From the NCBI GenBank assembly GCA_017428265.1, contig JAFRRD010000008.1, forward strand, positions 1 to 41,624: a stretch of 41,624 nucleotides of DNA, in the 5' to 3' direction. A program made the translations under genes and the position numbers. The DNA is from Lachnospiraceae bacterium (GTDB lineage Bacteria > Bacillota > Clostridia > Lachnospirales > Lachnospiraceae). This document shows, piece by piece, positions 1 through 9,111 of the stretch. The notes beneath the pieces were generated by a model, which worked only from the letters and a program-made list of their open reading frames with translations, was not told where the DNA came from and searched no databases. Within the stretch, counting starts at the first letter, position 1, and the number at the start of each line of letters is the position of its first letter.

Positions 1-637
1 CGCCGGGCTCGCCGATCAGCACGGGGTTGTTCTTCGTCTTGCGGGACAGGATACGGATGACGGAACGGATCTCGGCGTCACGGCCGATCACGGGATCCAT
101 CTTGCCGTTCCGGGCACGTTCCACGAGGTCGGTGCCGTATTTCGACAGGGCATCCACGGTGTCCTCGGGGTTGTCGTTGGTCACGCGGAAGTTGCGGACG
201 GAGGCGAGGGCCTTCATGAAGCCTTCCTTCGTGACATTGTACTGCTTGAAGAGATTCTTCAGAGCGGACGTCGAATGCTCAAAGAGGCCGAGCATCAGGT
301 GCTCGACGGAGACGTATTCGTCCTTCATCTGCTTGGCAACGCGCTCCGCAAAGGTCAGGGCGCGCTCGGTGTCGTTCGAAACGTAGATCTTGCCGGGTTC
401 GCGGCCGGGGCCGGAGACGCCGGGGATGCGGCTGACCTCATCTTCGAGAGCGGCCGTGAAAGAGGGGACGTCCACCCCCATCTTGGTCAGCAGCGAGCCG
501 ATCAGCCCGCCGTCCTGGGTCACCAGGGCATAGCAGACGTGTTCGGGCCGGATCTCCATGCTGCCGCGCTCGAGAGCCAGCGCCTGCGCCGCGCGCAGAG
601 CCTCCAGGGTTTTCTGAGTGTATTTATCCAGATTCAT
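1..637 (-). CDS. clpB: ATP-dependent chaperone ClpB, N-terminal part (cut by window edge)
   Basis: ClpB is a cytoplasmic AAA+ disaggregase that works with DnaK/DnaJ/GrpE to rescue aggregated proteins. The visible 212 residues start [14 protein letters not shown] and hold the two Clp N-terminal repeats (about residues 1-145, with the PEHVCYAL and [11 protein letters not shown] segments typical of the family). They then run into the start of the first AAA module ([19 protein letters not shown], ending at GEPG of Walker A). A full protein would be about 860 residues, so roughly three quarters lie beyond the left edge. An AAGGAGG site sits six to seven bases before the ATG. A sigma-A promoter and a CIRCE element lie upstream, which fits ClpB rather than ClpC: a heat-shock gene under HrcA control. 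Confidence 0.93.
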   Translation of the reverse strand, partial: MNLDKYTQKTLEALRAAQALALERGSMEIRPEHVCYALVTQDGGLIGSLLTKMGVDVPSFTAALEDEVSRIPGVSGPGREPGKIYVSNDTERALTFAERVAKQMKDEYVSVEHLMLGLFEHSTSALKNLFKQYNVTKEGFMKALASVRNFRVTNDNPEDTVDALSKYGTDLVERARNGKMDPVIGRDAEIRSVIRILSRKTKNNPVLIGEPG

Positions 638-720
638 GAGTTTCCTCCTTGTTTTCTTCGGACCGGACGGCGCTGCTTTTTCAGCGGCTTCCGGGAGGCC
701 CTTTTCAGGCCTCTGCCTAC

Positions 721-749
721 ATTATAAGAGCCTCAAAACGGGAAGTCAA
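721..749 (-). promoter_or_regulatory. sigma-A promoter of clpB
   Basis: On the minus strand TTGACT (744-749) and TATAAT (721-726) are separated by exactly 17 bases. The start site would fall near 714, leaving a leader of about 75 bases before the clpB ATG. Confidence 0.85.
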
Positions 750-756
750 GCGATTT

Positions 757-783
757 TTAGCACTCACCATTAAAGAGTGCTAA
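757..783 (-). promoter_or_regulatory. CIRCE operator (HrcA binding site)
   Basis: TTAGCACTC, a 9-base spacer, then GAGTGCTAA: a perfect match to the CIRCE inverted repeat bound by the heat-shock repressor HrcA. It lies just upstream of the -35 box of clpB rather than over the start site. It is also about 70-90 bases upstream of the divergent response-regulator promoter. Confidence 0.93.
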
Positions 784-784
784 C

Positions 785-874
785 AAAATTCTTAAAATTC
801 TTAAAATTCTCTGCCATCTTCATCAAATCTTAATCCCGCCCTACCTTTTTTCTTAATCCGGGATGGGATAGAAT
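785..874 (+). promoter_or_regulatory. probable promoter region of the two-component operon with direct repeats
   Basis: AAAATTC occurs three times with a 10-base period at 785-810, and TCTTAATCC occurs at 828-836 and 851-859, 23 bases (about two helical turns) apart. A TAGAAT -10 candidate lies at 869-874 with a poor -35 that would overlap the second TCTTAATCC. Direct repeats in helical phase before a weak -35 are what OmpR/PhoB-type regulators usually bind, so autoregulation is a reasonable inference. Confidence 0.4.
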
Positions 875-897
875 AGCCTTGTCAAGGAGGTGGCGCC

Positions 898-1592
<695 letters not shown>

Positions 1593-1593
<1 letters not shown>

Positions 1594-3527
1594 TGAAAGC
1601 ATTTTTCAGAACGGGGTGGGGCAAACTGATCCTGATCCTTATCTGCATCGCTTCGCTGCTGACGACGGCAGCCTGCGCAGTCGGGACTTGCCTTGCGGTC
1701 GCCAACGACGACGGATACGTTTATCTGCGTACGCAGGATGAAGCCCTGGAGGAATTTGTTGAGCCGCGCCTTCAGTCACAGGCATGGCATGCTCTGAACA
1801 CGATGCTGAACGGACCCAGCGGCGCGGCTCTCGATGAGCGGAATCTGGCGTTCTATGCAAGTAATACAGACACAGGAGAGGTCATCTATCTCAGACCCTG
1901 GACGCTTCCGCAGACGCAGAAGATCTACCGGAAAAACACCTACCGTTTCTATTGCTCATCAGCCAGCGGGGGCGTAAGAATTGCATTTTCACTTGAAGAA
2001 CTTCCCCGTGAGATCAGAGTAAATGCAGCGGCCTACGATGTTTACGTGACGATGGAATACGATTCCTCCTATGCCCTCATGAGCCGTTTTATCGTAAGGG
2101 CCTGCCGGCTCGGCTGGTGGAACGCGGTGATCGCGCTGGCAGCGCTGGCGCTCGCGGTCATCAGTTTCATTGCCCTGATGCGGGTGTCTGCACGGCGCCC
2201 GGAACGGGAAGATCCCGTCCCCGGCCTGCTGCATAAAGTCCCGTATGAGCTGATGCTTGCCGTCAGTGCCGCGGTGCTGCTCGGGATCGTGTATTTTATC
2301 GACTGGATCGTGCCCATCGATTACACGGCCGAACTGCTCATGGTCATCGGTGCCGTTGCCGTCGGACTGCTCATCCTGATCGGGCTTTCGATGAGCGCGG
2401 CGGGGCGCGTCAAAACGCGCACGCTGCTTCGGAACACCCTGACCTTCCGCATTCTGAAATACCTGGTGGCAAAGCCTCTGGCCTGGCTGTGGAAGGGGCT
2501 GAAAAAACTTCACGCCTTCAACATGAGCATTCTGCGGGGGCTGCCGCTCGTAGGGAAGACCGCGTTGTTTCTGGGAGTTCTGGCAATAGTGGAGCTGAAT
2601 GTCACAGCTGCCGCTGACGGCGGCCCGCTGATCCTCCTCAGTTTGATCAAATATCTGATCCTGATCCCGCTCGTTCTGTATTTCGCGCTCTGCTTAAGAC
2701 GCCTGCAGAAGGGCGGTGAAGCGCTTGCGGCCGGAGACCTGGCGTATCAGACCGATACGAAGGGCCTGCCCTTCGACCTGAAAAAACATGCAGAGGATCT
2801 GAACAGCATCGGAGGCGGCATGGCGATCGCGGTGCAGGAACAGTTAAAGAGCGAGCGGATGAAGACCGAACTGATCACCAACGTCTCGCACGACTTAAAG
2901 ACTCCGCTGACCTCTCTGATAAACTACGCCGACCTGATAAGCAAGGAATCCTGCGACAACCCGAAGATCACGGAGTATTCGGAGGTCCTGCTGCGGCAGT
3001 CCGAACGCCTGAAACGCCTGATCGAGGATCTGGTGGAGGCTTCCAGGGCTTCCTCCGGCGACCTGGACATCGACCTTGTCCCCTGTGACGCGGCAGTGTT
3101 CCTGGAGCAGGCGGCCGGGGAGTATGAGGAAAAACTCCATAAGGCCGGCCTGACCCTGATCACGAAGCAGCCGGAGCAGGAGATCCGCATCATGGCGGAT
3201 GGGCGGCGGATGTGGCGCATTTTCGACAACCTGATGAACAATATCGTCAAATATTCGCTTGCCGGGACGCGTGTCTATCTCAGCCTGGAGCAGGAGGGCG
3301 GCGATGCCGTGATCACTTTCCGGAACACTTCCCGCGAGCCGCTCGACGCCGTGAATACGGAGGAACTGACGGAGCGCTTTACCCGCGGCGACGCCTCCCG
3401 GAATACCGAAGGCAGCGGCCTCGGTCTTGCGATCGCAAAGAGCCTGACCGAGCTGCAGGGCGGGAAGTTCCTGGTCTCGGCGGACGGCGACCTGTTCAAG
3501 GCGGTCCTGAGATTTCCGAAAATCTGA
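1593..3527 (+). CDS. membrane sensor histidine kinase
   Basis: Partner of the preceding regulator. The N-terminus has a membrane segment (about 10-32) followed by an extracellular region of about 130 residues. Then come roughly five further membrane segments (about 175-370), a polytopic sensor unlike simple two-helix kinases. The cytoplasmic part carries HisKA with NVSHDLKTPLTSLI (phosphorylated His about residue 433), the N box NLMNNIVKY and the G box GSGLGLAI at the end. I prefer ATG 1593, seven bases after GGGGGAG; GTG 1590 is in frame just before it. The stimulus is unknown. The length (644) is large for a VanS-like kinase because of the extra membrane helices. Confidence 0.92.
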
Positions 3528-3552
3528 CGGGCGCCCCTGTGCCGCAAATCCG

Positions 3553-3582
3553 TTGACAAAGCACCTGCGCGCGTGCTAAGAT
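3553..3582 (+). promoter_or_regulatory. promoter of tRNA-Leu
   Basis: TTGACA at 3553-3558, an 18-base spacer, then TAAGAT at 3577-3582. This puts the start a few bases before the mature tRNA 5' end. Confidence 0.7.
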
Positions 3583-3598
3583 ACTGAAGGCATGCCCC

Positions 3599-3682
3599 GC
3601 CGGTGTGTCGGAACCGGCAGACGAGACAGACTCAAAATCTGTTGTCCGCGAGGGCGTGTGGGTTCGAGTCCCACCACCGGCA
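3599..3682 (+). tRNA. tRNA-Leu (anticodon CAA)
   Basis: The acceptor arms GCCGGTG (3599-3605) and CACCGGC (3675-3681) pair perfectly and are followed by discriminator A. The anticodon arm is ACAGA / CTCAAAA / TCTGT, so the anticodon is CAA, reading UUG. A long variable arm (TGTCCGCGAGGGCGT) marks a class II tRNA, and the T arm TGGG-TTCGAGT-CCCA is canonical. No CCA is encoded, so it must be added by the CCA enzyme. Length 84. Confidence 0.95.
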
Positions 3683-3692
3683 CTGAAAAAAG

Positions 3693-3740
3693 ATGATCCG
3701 AACCCCTTCCCGAACGGAGACGGGTTCGGATCATTGCTTT
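3693..3740 (+). terminator. strong inverted repeat, probable terminator after tRNA-Leu
   Basis: A 13-bp perfect stem (3693-3705 with 3722-3734, ATGATCCGAACCC on the left) encloses a 16-base loop. Only a short T-containing tail (TGCTTTA) follows, so termination may be imperfect and allow some read-through into the downstream operon. No other promoter is obvious before 3760. Confidence 0.65.
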
Positions 3741-3759
3741 ATCGGAGAGGAGAGCAGGC

Positions 3760-4461
3760 GTGAAACGTTCCGAGATCAACAGGGCGCTCAGGGAAATGGA
3801 AGCCATGTGCGCGCAGGAGCATTGTTACCTGCCGCCTTTCTGCCGGTTCACGCCTGAGGAATGGGAAAGCAAGGGACATGAATACGACGAGGTGCGCGAC
3901 TGCATGCTCGGCTGGGACATTACGGACTACGGCATGGGGGATTTTGACAGGATCGGTTTTTCCCTGATCACCATTCGAAACGGAAACCGGGCGATGGCAG
4001 AGCGTTATCCCAAGGTCTATGCGGAAAAACTGCTGTACCTTAAGGAAGGGCAGTATGCACCGAACCATTTTCACTGGTTCAAGACCGAGGACATCATCAA
4101 CCGCGGCGGCGGGAACGTCCTGATCCGGGTATACAACTCCCTCCCGGATGAGTCGATCGACCGGGAAAGTGACGTGACGGTCCACTGCGACGGACGGACG
4201 TACACCGTTCCGGCAGGGACGCAGATCCGGCTCGTGCCCGGCGAGAGCATCCACATTCAGCAGCGGCTGTACCACGATTTTTCGGTCGAGCCCGGGACAG
4301 GCGCGGTCCTCCTGGGAGAGGTCAGTCAGTGCAATGACGATGTCACGGACAACCGTTTTGAGCCGCCGGTTGGCCGTTTTCCAAGGATAGAGGAAGACGA
4401 GCCGCCGTACCGGCTGCTCTGCAATGAGTACCCTGCGGCGGATGAGACTGCGGCGCGCTGA
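3760..4461 (+). CDS. D-lyxose ketol-isomerase family cupin
   Basis: The 233-residue product matches the D-lyxose isomerase (Lyx_isomer) cupin family, cytoplasmic metal-dependent aldose-ketose isomerases acting on D-lyxose/D-xylulose and D-mannose/D-fructose. Visible signatures are YLKEGQYAPNHFHWFKTEDIINRGGG, with candidate metal ligands H103, H105 and E110, and a later histidine in LYHDF (about H172). The length is normal for the family. Translation starts at GTG, after GGAGAGGAG. It is the first gene of a three-gene unit with an SDR and an ATP-grasp enzyme, which suggests a small pathway rather than plain sugar catabolism. The true substrate is uncertain. Confidence 0.78.
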   Translation: MKRSEINRALREMEAMCAQEHCYLPPFCRFTPEEWESKGHEYDEVRDCMLGWDITDYGMGDFDRIGFSLITIRNGNRAMAERYPKVYAEKLLYLKEGQYAPNHFHWFKTEDIINRGGGNVLIRVYNSLPDESIDRESDVTVHCDGRTYTVPAGTQIRLVPGESIHIQQRLYHDFSVEPGTGAVLLGEVSQCNDDVTDNRFEPPVGRFPRIEEDEPPYRLLCNEYPAADETAAR

Positions 4462-4480
4462 GCGGAAAAAGGAGAGAAGT

Positions 4481-5215
4481 ATGAGAAAGGTTGCTCTGAT
4501 CACGGGAAGCTCCCGCGGCATCGGCCGTGCCATCGCGGCGCGCCTTGCCCACGACGGCTACGCGGTCTGCATCAATTATATCGAACGGGAAGATAAGGCG
4601 GAGGAACTGGTCCTCGAACTGCGCGGAGAAGGCCGCGATGCGATCGCCTTTCAGGCGGACGTCGCCGATGCGGAGGCGGTCCGCGCGATGGCGGCAGCCT
4701 GTGAGGAAGCCTTCGGCCCCATCACCCTTCTGGTCAACAATGCCGGCGTCGCCGGCCAGAGCCTCTTCCAGGACGTGTCCGACGAGATGTGGGACCGCTA
4801 CTTTGCCGTGAACATCGGCGGCATGCGCCACACCATTCAGGCGGTACTGCCGCACATGATCCATGAAAAGAGCGGCTGCATCGTGAACATCTCCTCGATC
4901 TGGGGGAGCCACGGTGCCTCCTGCGAAGCCACGTACTCGGCGACGAAGCATGCCATCATCGGCCTGACCAGATCGCTTGCGGCGGAACTTGCGCCTTCGG
5001 GCATCCGCGTGAACTGCGTCGCACCCGGCGTCATCGACACCGACATGGTGCAGGTCCTGGGTGAAGAGACGCTGCGGGACCTGGCGGAGCAGACCCCGCT
5101 CGGCCGTCTCGGCAGGCCTGAGGACATCGCAGCGGCGGTCGCCTTCCTCGCTTCGGACGAGGCCTCGTTCATCACGGGCCAGGTGCTGGGCGTCGACGGC
5201 GGATTCATCATCTGA
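4481..5215 (+). CDS. short-chain dehydrogenase/reductase (FabG-like)
   Basis: A 244-residue classical SDR that oxidises or reduces a carbonyl/alcohol with NAD(P). It shows TGSSRGIG (8-15) for cofactor binding, NNAG (86-89), the catalytic Ser in NISS (138-139) and YSATK (Tyr152, Lys156). The VDGG end and length match FabG-type 3-oxoacyl-ACP reductases. Its place between a sugar-isomerase-like gene and an ATP-grasp gene argues for a pathway-specific dehydrogenase rather than the housekeeping fatty acid enzyme. The ATG at 4481 is chosen because GGAGAG lies five to six bases upstream; an in-frame ATG farther upstream (4424) would overlap the previous gene. Confidence 0.88.
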   Translation: MRKVALITGSSRGIGRAIAARLAHDGYAVCINYIEREDKAEELVLELRGEGRDAIAFQADVADAEAVRAMAAACEEAFGPITLLVNNAGVAGQSLFQDVSDEMWDRYFAVNIGGMRHTIQAVLPHMIHEKSGCIVNISSIWGSHGASCEATYSATKHAIIGLTRSLAAELAPSGIRVNCVAPGVIDTDMVQVLGEETLRDLAEQTPLGRLGRPEDIAAAVAFLASDEASFITGQVLGVDGGFII

Positions 5216-5224
5216 GGACACGCA

Positions 5225-6439
5225 ATGACAAAAGCAGACAATAAACAGAAAAAACTGATGATCCTCGGCGGTTCGCGCTATGCCCTGCCGGTCATCGAAG
5301 CGGCGCATAAGCTGGGCCTTTACGTGATCACCTGCGACTACCTGCCGGACAACTATGCGCACCGCTTCTCCGATGAATACTGCAACGTGAGCATCATCGA
5401 CAAAGAGGCCACGCTGGAGGCGGCAAGGCGCCTCGAGATCGATGGCATCGTGTCCTTTGCCTGCGATCCCGGCGTAGTGACGGCCGCTTACGTCGCGGAG
5501 GAAATGGGCCTGCCGAACGTCGGCCCTTACGAATCGGTCTGCATTCTGCAGAACAAGGGGCGCTTCCGCCGCTTCCTTGCGGAGCACGGCTTCACCGTTC
5601 CCGCGGCGCGGCAGTACAGGGCAGGAGAGGAACCAGACCCTTCGCTCTTTCACTGGCCGGTGATCGTCAAGCCGACGGATTCCGCGGGCAGCAAGGGCGT
5701 AACAAGGGTGGACCGGCCGGAAGACCTTCCCGCTGCGGTCGCGCACGCGCTGGACTATTCCCACTGCGGCGAGTTCATCGTGGAGGATTTCATCACGCAG
5801 AAGGGCTTTTCTTCGGACACGGACTGCTTTTCCGTGAACGGCGAGCTGCGCTTCGTTACCTTCAATAACCAGCGCTTCGACCCCGACTGCGAGAATCCTT
5901 ATGCGCCGGCGGGCTTCAGCTGGCCCTCGTCCATGAGCGAGGAACACCAGGAAGAACTGAAAAACGAACTGCAGCGGCTGCTGCGCCTTCTCAACATGCG
6001 GACGGCGCTCTACAATGTCGAATGCCGTGAAGGGACCGACGGCAAGGCCTATCTGATGGAGGTCTCGCCGCGCGGCGGCGGGAACCGGCTGGCGGAATGC
6101 CTGCGCCATGCGGCCGGCGTCGACCTCATCGAAGCCGTCGTACGTGATGCGGTGGGCCTGCCGCTGAACGACGTGTCTCAGAAGCCTTACCGGGGGCATT
6201 TTGCGGAAGTGATCCTGCACAGCGAAAAGCCGGGCATCTTCGAAGCTCTGGAGACCGATCCTTCGATCGCGGAGAACATCGTGGAACGGGACCTCTGGGT
6301 CAGCCCGGGCGATGCGGTCGGCGGCTTCAGCGCCGCCAATGAGTCGCTGGGAACGCTGATCCTGCGCTTCGACGATGAGGAACATCTGGCGGAAATGATG
6401 AAAAATGTTCGTGAATATGTACATATTCGCGTAAAATAG
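5225..6439 (+). CDS. ATP-grasp family ligase
   Basis: A 404-residue ATP-grasp protein. An N-terminal pre-ATP-grasp Rossmann region (MILGGSRYALPVIEAAHKLG) is followed by the ATP-binding subdomain with VIVKPTDSAGSKGV (about 138-152) and the metal/phosphate segment LMEVSPRGGGNRL (about 278-290). Enzymes of this type join a carboxylate to an amine or thiol through an acyl phosphate. The substrate cannot be read from sequence. It starts nine bases after the SDR stop with a GAGGA site, so the genes are one operon. Superficially PurK/carbamoyl-phosphate-synthase-like, but those genes sit in other contexts. Confidence 0.85.
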   Translation: MTKADNKQKKLMILGGSRYALPVIEAAHKLGLYVITCDYLPDNYAHRFSDEYCNVSIIDKEATLEAARRLEIDGIVSFACDPGVVTAAYVAEEMGLPNVGPYESVCILQNKGRFRRFLAEHGFTVPAARQYRAGEEPDPSLFHWPVIVKPTDSAGSKGVTRVDRPEDLPAAVAHALDYSHCGEFIVEDFITQKGFSSDTDCFSVNGELRFVTFNNQRFDPDCENPYAPAGFSWPSSMSEEHQEELKNELQRLLRLLNMRTALYNVECREGTDGKAYLMEVSPRGGGNRLAECLRHAAGVDLIEAVVRDAVGLPLNDVSQKPYRGHFAEVILHSEKPGIFEALETDPSIAENIVERDLWVSPGDAVGGFSAANESLGTLILRFDDEEHLAEMMKNVREYVHIRVK

Positions 6440-6445
6440 GAGATG

Positions 6446-6473
6446 GGGGCTTGACAAAACCGGCTCAAGCCCC
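6446..6473 (+). terminator. inverted repeat overlapping the permease promoter (terminator or operator)
   Basis: A perfect 9-bp stem, GGGGCTTGA (6446-6454) with TCAAGCCCC (6465-6473), and a 10-base loop, followed by TATATTTGTTT. As RNA it can terminate the upstream operon. As DNA it encloses the -35 box and half the spacer of the next promoter. Confidence 0.55.
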
Positions 6474-6479
6474 TATATT
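6451..6479 (+). promoter_or_regulatory. sigma-A promoter of the APC permease gene
   Basis: TTGACA (6451-6456), 17-base spacer, TATATT (6474-6479). The leader to the chosen start at 6567 is about 80 bases. Confidence 0.8.
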
Positions 6480-6566
6480 TGTTTCAGCAGACAAAGATCA
6501 GACGGCGATATGAAACACCTGGCGGTCTTTGCCTCTCGTTTATGTTTTTTATCAAGGAGAAATTTC

Positions 6567-8063
6567 ATGGCAGCGAATCAGACCCCTGAAATGAAACAGA
6601 ACGAACCCGGCCTGCGCAAGCAGCTCTCCCCCATGCACGTGTGGGCTATCGCCTTTGGCTGCGTGATCGGCTGGGGGTCCTTCATCAACCCCGGCAAGAA
6701 ATTCCTGCCGAATTCCGGCGTTGCCGGCACGGCGATCGCCATGGTCATGGGCGCCCTGGTCATGATGATCATCGCCTTCAGCTATGCCTACATGGTCCCG
6801 AAGTACCCGAAGGCCGGCGGTGAGTTCACCTTTACCAAGATGTGCTTCAACCGGACCGCAGCTTTTGTCTGCGGCTGGTTCCTGGTGGCGGCGTACCTGA
6901 CCAACGTCCCGATGAACTCGACGGCCATCGGCCTGATCGTGGACGGCCTGGACGGCGCGGCGGACATCCTGAAGTTCGGTTTCCATTACCAGATCGCGGG
7001 CTTCGACGTCTGGATGGGTGAAATGCTCTTCGCCATGGCGATCCTGATCATATTCGGCACGCTGAACATCATCGGCGTGAAGAAGGCCGGCATCGTGCAG
7101 ACCGTTTTGGCTGTCATGCTTGCGGGTTCCGTGCTGACCCTGACGGTCGCGGCCCTGCTTTCGAGCAAGACGAGCGTTGCGAACATGGCGCCCTGGTGGG
7201 GCTTTGCCAAGTCCGACGCCGTAGCCGCCTATACGAACGGCACGTTTACGAGCATTGATGAGTTCGCGCACGGCGGCAGCCTCGGCATTGCGTCTGCCAT
7301 CCTGGCCACCTTTGCCATCGCGCCCTGGGCCTACGTCGGCTTTGATACGATCCCGCAGGCCGCTGAGGAATTCAAGTTCTCCTACAAGAAGGTCAGCCTG
7401 ATCATGCTGGTCGCCATCCTTTTCGGCTGCTTCGTCTATACCGCCAACAACACGATCGCTGCGGCGGCCCTGAACAACTGGCCCGAGCTGATCGTCGAAG
7501 CGAAGTCCACCCCCTGGCTGCTGCTCGCGGCCGCGGAAATGCTGCTCGGCACGCCCGGCAAGGTCCTGGTCGGCCTCGCGGTCTCCTGTGCGGTGCTTTC
7601 CGGCATCATGGGCTTCTATCTGGCTACCAGCCGTCTGATGTATTCGATGAGCCGCGACGGCTACCTTCCGGAATGGTTCGGCAAAGTCGATCCGAAGTTC
7701 GGCACCCCGAAGAACGCCATGATCTTCTGCATCCTGATCTCCCTGTCCGGCCCGATCCTCGGCCGTGAAGCTCTCGGCTGGTTCGTCGACATGGCGGCCA
7801 TCGGGGCCTCGATCGGTTATTTCTTCACTGCTGCGGCGACCCTGATCACCATCAAGCGCTTCGGCGACGGCACGGCCTTCCTGAAGGTCATGGGTATCCT
7901 CGGCGTTGCCTTCTCCGTAGCCTTCATGATCCTGCAGCTGATCCCGATCCCGGGTCTGTCCGGCGTGCATTTCGGCAAGGAATCCTACATCATGCTGCTG
8001 ATCTGGATCGCACTCGGCGCCGCCTTCTATTTCAAACAGCGCAGCCATTTCGCAAAACAATAA
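6567..8063 (+). CDS. APC-superfamily permease
   Basis: A 498-residue integral membrane transporter of the amino acid-polyamine-organocation superfamily with about 12 membrane segments. TM1 has the unwound glycine motif (GCVIGWGSFINPGKKFLPNSG) and the TM6 region has AIAPWAYVGFDTIPQAAEEF, the substrate-binding positions of the fold. It resembles ethanolamine/amino-acid permeases. The start at 6567 is preferred because AAGGAGA lies seven to eight bases upstream; an earlier in-frame ATG at 6510 lacks a site. The next gene, 17 bases on, is a LicC-like nucleotidyltransferase, so uptake of choline or a similar head group is an inference from context, not from residues. Confidence 0.87.
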   Translation: MAANQTPEMKQNEPGLRKQLSPMHVWAIAFGCVIGWGSFINPGKKFLPNSGVAGTAIAMVMGALVMMIIAFSYAYMVPKYPKAGGEFTFTKMCFNRTAAFVCGWFLVAAYLTNVPMNSTAIGLIVDGLDGAADILKFGFHYQIAGFDVWMGEMLFAMAILIIFGTLNIIGVKKAGIVQTVLAVMLAGSVLTLTVAALLSSKTSVANMAPWWGFAKSDAVAAYTNGTFTSIDEFAHGGSLGIASAILATFAIAPWAYVGFDTIPQAAEEFKFSYKKVSLIMLVAILFGCFVYTANNTIAAAALNNWPELIVEAKSTPWLLLAAAEMLLGTPGKVLVGLAVSCAVLSGIMGFYLATSRLMYSMSRDGYLPEWFGKVDPKFGTPKNAMIFCILISLSGPILGREALGWFVDMAAIGASIGYFFTAAATLITIKRFGDGTAFLKVMGILGVAFSVAFMILQLIPIPGLSGVHFGKESYIMLLIWIALGAAFYFKQRSHFAKQ

Positions 8064-8080
8064 GTGACGGAGCGTGAAAA

Positions 8081-8974
8081 ATGGGCAATTTATCTCGTAA
8101 AGAATTTGATGTCCTGAATGCCATTCTCAGCACGAAAGAACGGCTGAGCCAGCGCCGCCTGGAAGAGGTCACCGGCTACTCGCTGAGCACGGTGAACCGT
8201 ACTATCCGGGAACTGACGGAAAAAGGCCTGGTGCACGGCGGCGCCGTGACGGCCCACGGCCTGTCGGCCATGGAACCCTATGCGGCCAAGCGTGCGGTCT
8301 TCGTGGCTGCCGGCTTCGGCTCCCGCATGGTGCCGGTGACCCTGAATACCCCGAAGCCGCTCGTGCGCGTGAACGGAAAGCGCATCATCGACGGCCTGCT
8401 GGATGCCTGCCTCGAGGCCGGGATCGATGAGATCTACATCGTCCGCGGCTACCTCGCCGAACAGTTTGATCAGCTGCTGTACAAGTATCCGATGGTGCAT
8501 TTCCTGGAAAATCCGGCCTACAACGATGCGAACAACATCTCTTCGGCGGTCTGCGCACGCTACCTGCTGCAGAATGCCTACGTGTTCGAGGCCGACCTGG
8601 TCATCAGCAACCCGAAGATCGTGACGAAATACCACTACACTTCGGATTTCCTGGGCATCCGCATGGAACGCAGCGACGACTGGTGCTTCACCGTAAAGAA
8701 CGGCGTCATCACGAGCCAGAAGGTCGGCGGCCTGGATGTTTATCAGGAAGTCGGCATCTCGTACTGGGACGCGGAAGCCGGCCGGAAGCTGGCGGACGAC
8801 CTGAAGACGGCCTACGAAATGCCCGGCGGCAAGGAACGCTACTGGGATCAGGTGCCCTTCAGCATCTTCCCGGAGCATTACCAGGTCGAGGTCCGTCCCT
8901 GCCTCGCGAGCGACATCATCGAGATCGACTCGTTCAAGGAACTGAAGGCAATTGATAAGACCTATGACATTTAA
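8081..8974 (+). CDS. winged-helix / LicC-like nucleotidyltransferase fusion
   Basis: Two parts are visible. Residues 1-65 are a winged helix (LSQRRLEEVTGYSLSTVNRTIRELTEKGLV). Residues 68-297 are a nucleotidyltransferase with the signature AAGFGSRM followed by TLNTPKPLVRVNGKRII, and an acidic metal-binding motif EADLVIS near 175. This is the fold of CTP:phosphocholine cytidylyltransferase LicC and sugar-1-phosphate nucleotidyltransferases. The winged helix may make it self-regulating or bind DNA. A choline/ethanolamine kinase partner, usual for LicC, is absent in the neighbourhood. It ends with a strong terminator, making a two-gene unit with the permease. Confidence 0.82.
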   Translation: MGNLSRKEFDVLNAILSTKERLSQRRLEEVTGYSLSTVNRTIRELTEKGLVHGGAVTAHGLSAMEPYAAKRAVFVAAGFGSRMVPVTLNTPKPLVRVNGKRIIDGLLDACLEAGIDEIYIVRGYLAEQFDQLLYKYPMVHFLENPAYNDANNISSAVCARYLLQNAYVFEADLVISNPKIVTKYHYTSDFLGIRMERSDDWCFTVKNGVITSQKVGGLDVYQEVGISYWDAEAGRKLADDLKTAYEMPGGKERYWDQVPFSIFPEHYQVEVRPCLASDIIEIDSFKELKAIDKTYDI

Positions 8975-9001
8975 GACTTGTCAAAATTGATTTTTGACTC
9001 G

Positions 9002-9028
9002 AAAAGCCGGCACTTAGCCGGCTTTTTT
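9002..9028 (+). terminator. Rho-independent terminator after the LicC-like gene
   Basis: AAAAGCCGGC, loop, GCCGGCTTTTTT: a GC-rich stem followed by six T residues, 28 bases after the stop codon. Confidence 0.88.
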
Positions 9029-9037
9029 CGTGAATGC

Positions 9038-9066
9038 TTTACAAAAGGCGGATGTTCTGCTATAAT
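9038..9066 (+). promoter_or_regulatory. sigma-A promoter of the capD-like gene
   Basis: TTTACA (9038-9043), 17 bases, TATAAT (9061-9066), between the terminator and the start codon at 9112. Confidence 0.82.
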
Positions 9067-9111
9067 TCATCTGTTATTTATGATTTATTGGAATTATAAG
9101 GATCTGACGTT

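Noticed and set aside
4343-6457. 704-codon open frame on the minus strand
   Set aside because: It is antisense to the SDR and ATP-grasp genes, has no family motifs and reflects the GC-rich codon bias of the real genes.
6552-8060. 502-codon open frame on the minus strand
   Set aside because: Antisense to the APC permease gene, with low-complexity charged sequence; shadow of membrane-protein codons.
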